Assembly: GCA_963210315.1 (NCBI GenBank)
Contig: OY723299.1
Location: forward strand, 1-64,000
Direction of reading: 5' to 3'
DNA: 64,000 nucleotides
Origin: Rhynchopus euleeides
Taxonomy: Eukaryota; Euglenozoa; Diplonemea; Diplonemida; Diplonemidae
The notes under the pieces were generated by a model, which worked only from the letters and a program-made list of their open reading frames with translations, searched no databases and was not told the origin of the DNA. Position 1 is the first letter of the stretch. Each line of letters starts with the position of its first letter. Shown here in pieces: positions 62,771-64,000 of the stretch. The position numbers and the translations under genes were made by a program.

Positions 62771-64000
62771 TGTTGACTCCTGTTGCCCAACCAACAGCAC
62801 TGCAGAATCTTGGAACCGGGCAGCTCTCAGCGGCAGAGGGCAACGCAACACTGATGCATCCCTCAACGCAACACGATGCGTAGGCACACCATTACATGTG
62901 ATGACTTGCAGCAGCAAGTATCTCGCGGTCTTTCTTCAGGCTGTCGTGTGCGGAGTTGAGTGAGTGCCCTTATTCAACTTTACGTGGCGAGCGGCAAAGG
63001 TGACGACCAGTGGGCCCAGCGCCACGCATGCCCAGACACTGAACCCAAACAGTGGCTACACACGATTCCCACACACGGTTGTCTGCGGTGAGGAAAAGAG
63101 ACACCCTTAGGTCTCTGCAAAAACCTGCCGCTGGTTAGCAACCTGGGGCGCCACCCCCTAAAGTGTGAGGAGACCCGGTGGCTCAAGAAGGGTTTCCGGA
63201 TCCCACGCGGAGTGAGGGTAACTAGCTAGTCTTTACCCATGGGAAGACATTGTGTGTAATGCACTCCTACGTTTTTCCAACCTTTTCGGACTTTCATCCC
63301 GTCCCCCCACGTAGTGCGAGTCCTATACGCGTCCCGAACGTACTAGGGCCACTCCCACCTGTACGTTACACTGTGTGAAACAGAGACGCAACTGCGGTGG
63401 TCTGACCTCCGTCTATGACAGAAGGGAGGCGGGCTACTCCGGCCCGGAAGCCCGCGCAGGGGGTCGCCGTGGAGGACACAGGACGAGGGGCGCCCGGCCC
63501 CCATTGGAGGTCTTGGGATCTCGGTTCTTTGGGCTCAGGGTTCCCCCTTCATAGACCAGGTCACCACCCCGGCTATTCCGGCTCCATGCACAAGGCATTT
63601 CAGCACCGAGGTAACCACCCCACCGCTGACTCTGTTCACCCCCCGCGCAGTGCAATGCGAGGGGATTAGCAGGGGCGCCACGTGCAGGCGTCAGGCGGCT
63701 TTAACCCCCCGGAGTTGAGTGAGTGCCCATTTTGTTGAACTGCAGCAAGAACGATCTCACGATCACCCTTCAGGCTGTCGTCTGCGTAGTTGAGTGAGGG
63801 CCCATATTGTTGAACTGCAGCAAGAACGATCTCACGATCACCCTTCAGGCTGTCGTCTGCGTACTTGAGTGAGTACCCATTTTGTTGAACTGCAGCAAGA
63901 ACGATCTCACGATCACCCTTCAGGCTGTCGTCTGCGTAGTTGAGTGAGTACCCATCTTGTTGAACTGCAGCAAGAACGATCTCACGATCACCCTTCAGGC
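62771..64000 (-). pseudogene. DUF4116 gene fragment B, split by insertion, runs off the window
   Basis: The 3' flank and last repeat (stop at 62892-62894) are the same as in fragment A. After 62969 the array is interrupted by a 740-bp insertion and resumes at 63710-63728 (the duplicated target), continuing with four more units to the window edge. Units read KGDREIVLAAVQQ-G-SL-YADDSL in the minus direction. Whether the 5' part outside the window is intact is unknown. Fragment A and B share the same start point of homology (TGTTGACTCCTGTTGCCC), which points to a segmental duplication. Confidence 0.85.
62970..63709 (-). mobile_element. 740-bp insertion with 19-bp target-site duplication
   Basis: CGGAGTTGAGTGAGTGCCC occurs directly on both sides (62951-62969 and 63710-63728); in the uninterrupted array (fragment A and the gene at 20755) it occurs once at that place. 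On the minus strand the insert begins GGGGGTTAAAGCCGCC and ends AAAGTTGAATAA, a polyadenylation-like A-rich 3' end. No coding frame recognised. A 19-bp duplication with an A-rich end fits target-primed retroposition of a truncated LINE or a SINE. Confidence 0.8.

Noticed and set aside
62970..63709. Possible rRNA, tRNA or self-splicing intron in the 740-bp insert
   Set aside because: No conserved rRNA core words, no tRNA boxes and no group I or II core were seen; target duplication points to a mobile insert.

Overview
The window comes from a GC-rich protist nuclear genome. Spliceosomal introns, a CSB/ERCC6-type SNF2 remodeller, a receptor-type adenylyl cyclase, a MORN-repeat protein, DIRS-like and non-LTR retrotransposons and long satellite arrays all point to a unicellular eukaryote. 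I cannot name the species. All convincing host genes, and most retroelement genes, are on the minus strand from about 12 kb to the right edge. This resembles the directional gene clusters of some protists. The four introns that can be placed confidently are short (99-282 nt) and all begin with GTATG.

Layout. 1-11968 is a 32-bp satellite with three monomer types arranged in higher-order patterns. Two near-identical 522-bp elements are embedded in it. 12004-14964 is a Crinkler/RHS-type NTPase-nuclease gene broken by one frame change and one insertion. 15312-20258 is a tyrosine-recombinase (DIRS-like) retrotransposon whose recombinase gene is split by a third copy of the 522-bp element. 20755-21723 is a DUF4116-repeat gene. 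22708-28000 is a graveyard of inverted-repeat DNA elements (E1, E2) and a decayed LINE with an RNase H remnant. 29054-35477 holds an adenylyl cyclase and a large unknown basic protein. 36379-45561 is a nest of TIR elements: E7, then E6 (which carries its own tyrosine recombinase), E4, E5 and E3, plus four copies of a 109-bp MITE with clean 3-bp target duplications. 46357-61320 is the quiet, gene-dense part: CSB/ERCC6, a zinc-ribbon coiled-coil protein, MORN-LRR, a secreted phosphoesterase and a secreted cysteine-rich protein. 61480-64000 holds two duplicated, broken copies of the DUF4116 gene 3' end, one split by a 740-bp insertion with a 19-bp target duplication. The right-hand array runs off the window.

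Functionally there are two worlds. The host genes cover transcription-coupled repair, cAMP signalling, MORN scaffolding and secreted enzymes. The mobile fraction is unusually rich in tyrosine recombinases (two unrelated ones), foldback elements and poly-G-flanked insertions. The most unusual candidates are the TIR element E6 with a recombinase gene and three hairpins sharing one loop, the mobile 522-bp element found in both satellite and retrotransposon, and the CR-type effector gene beside the satellite.
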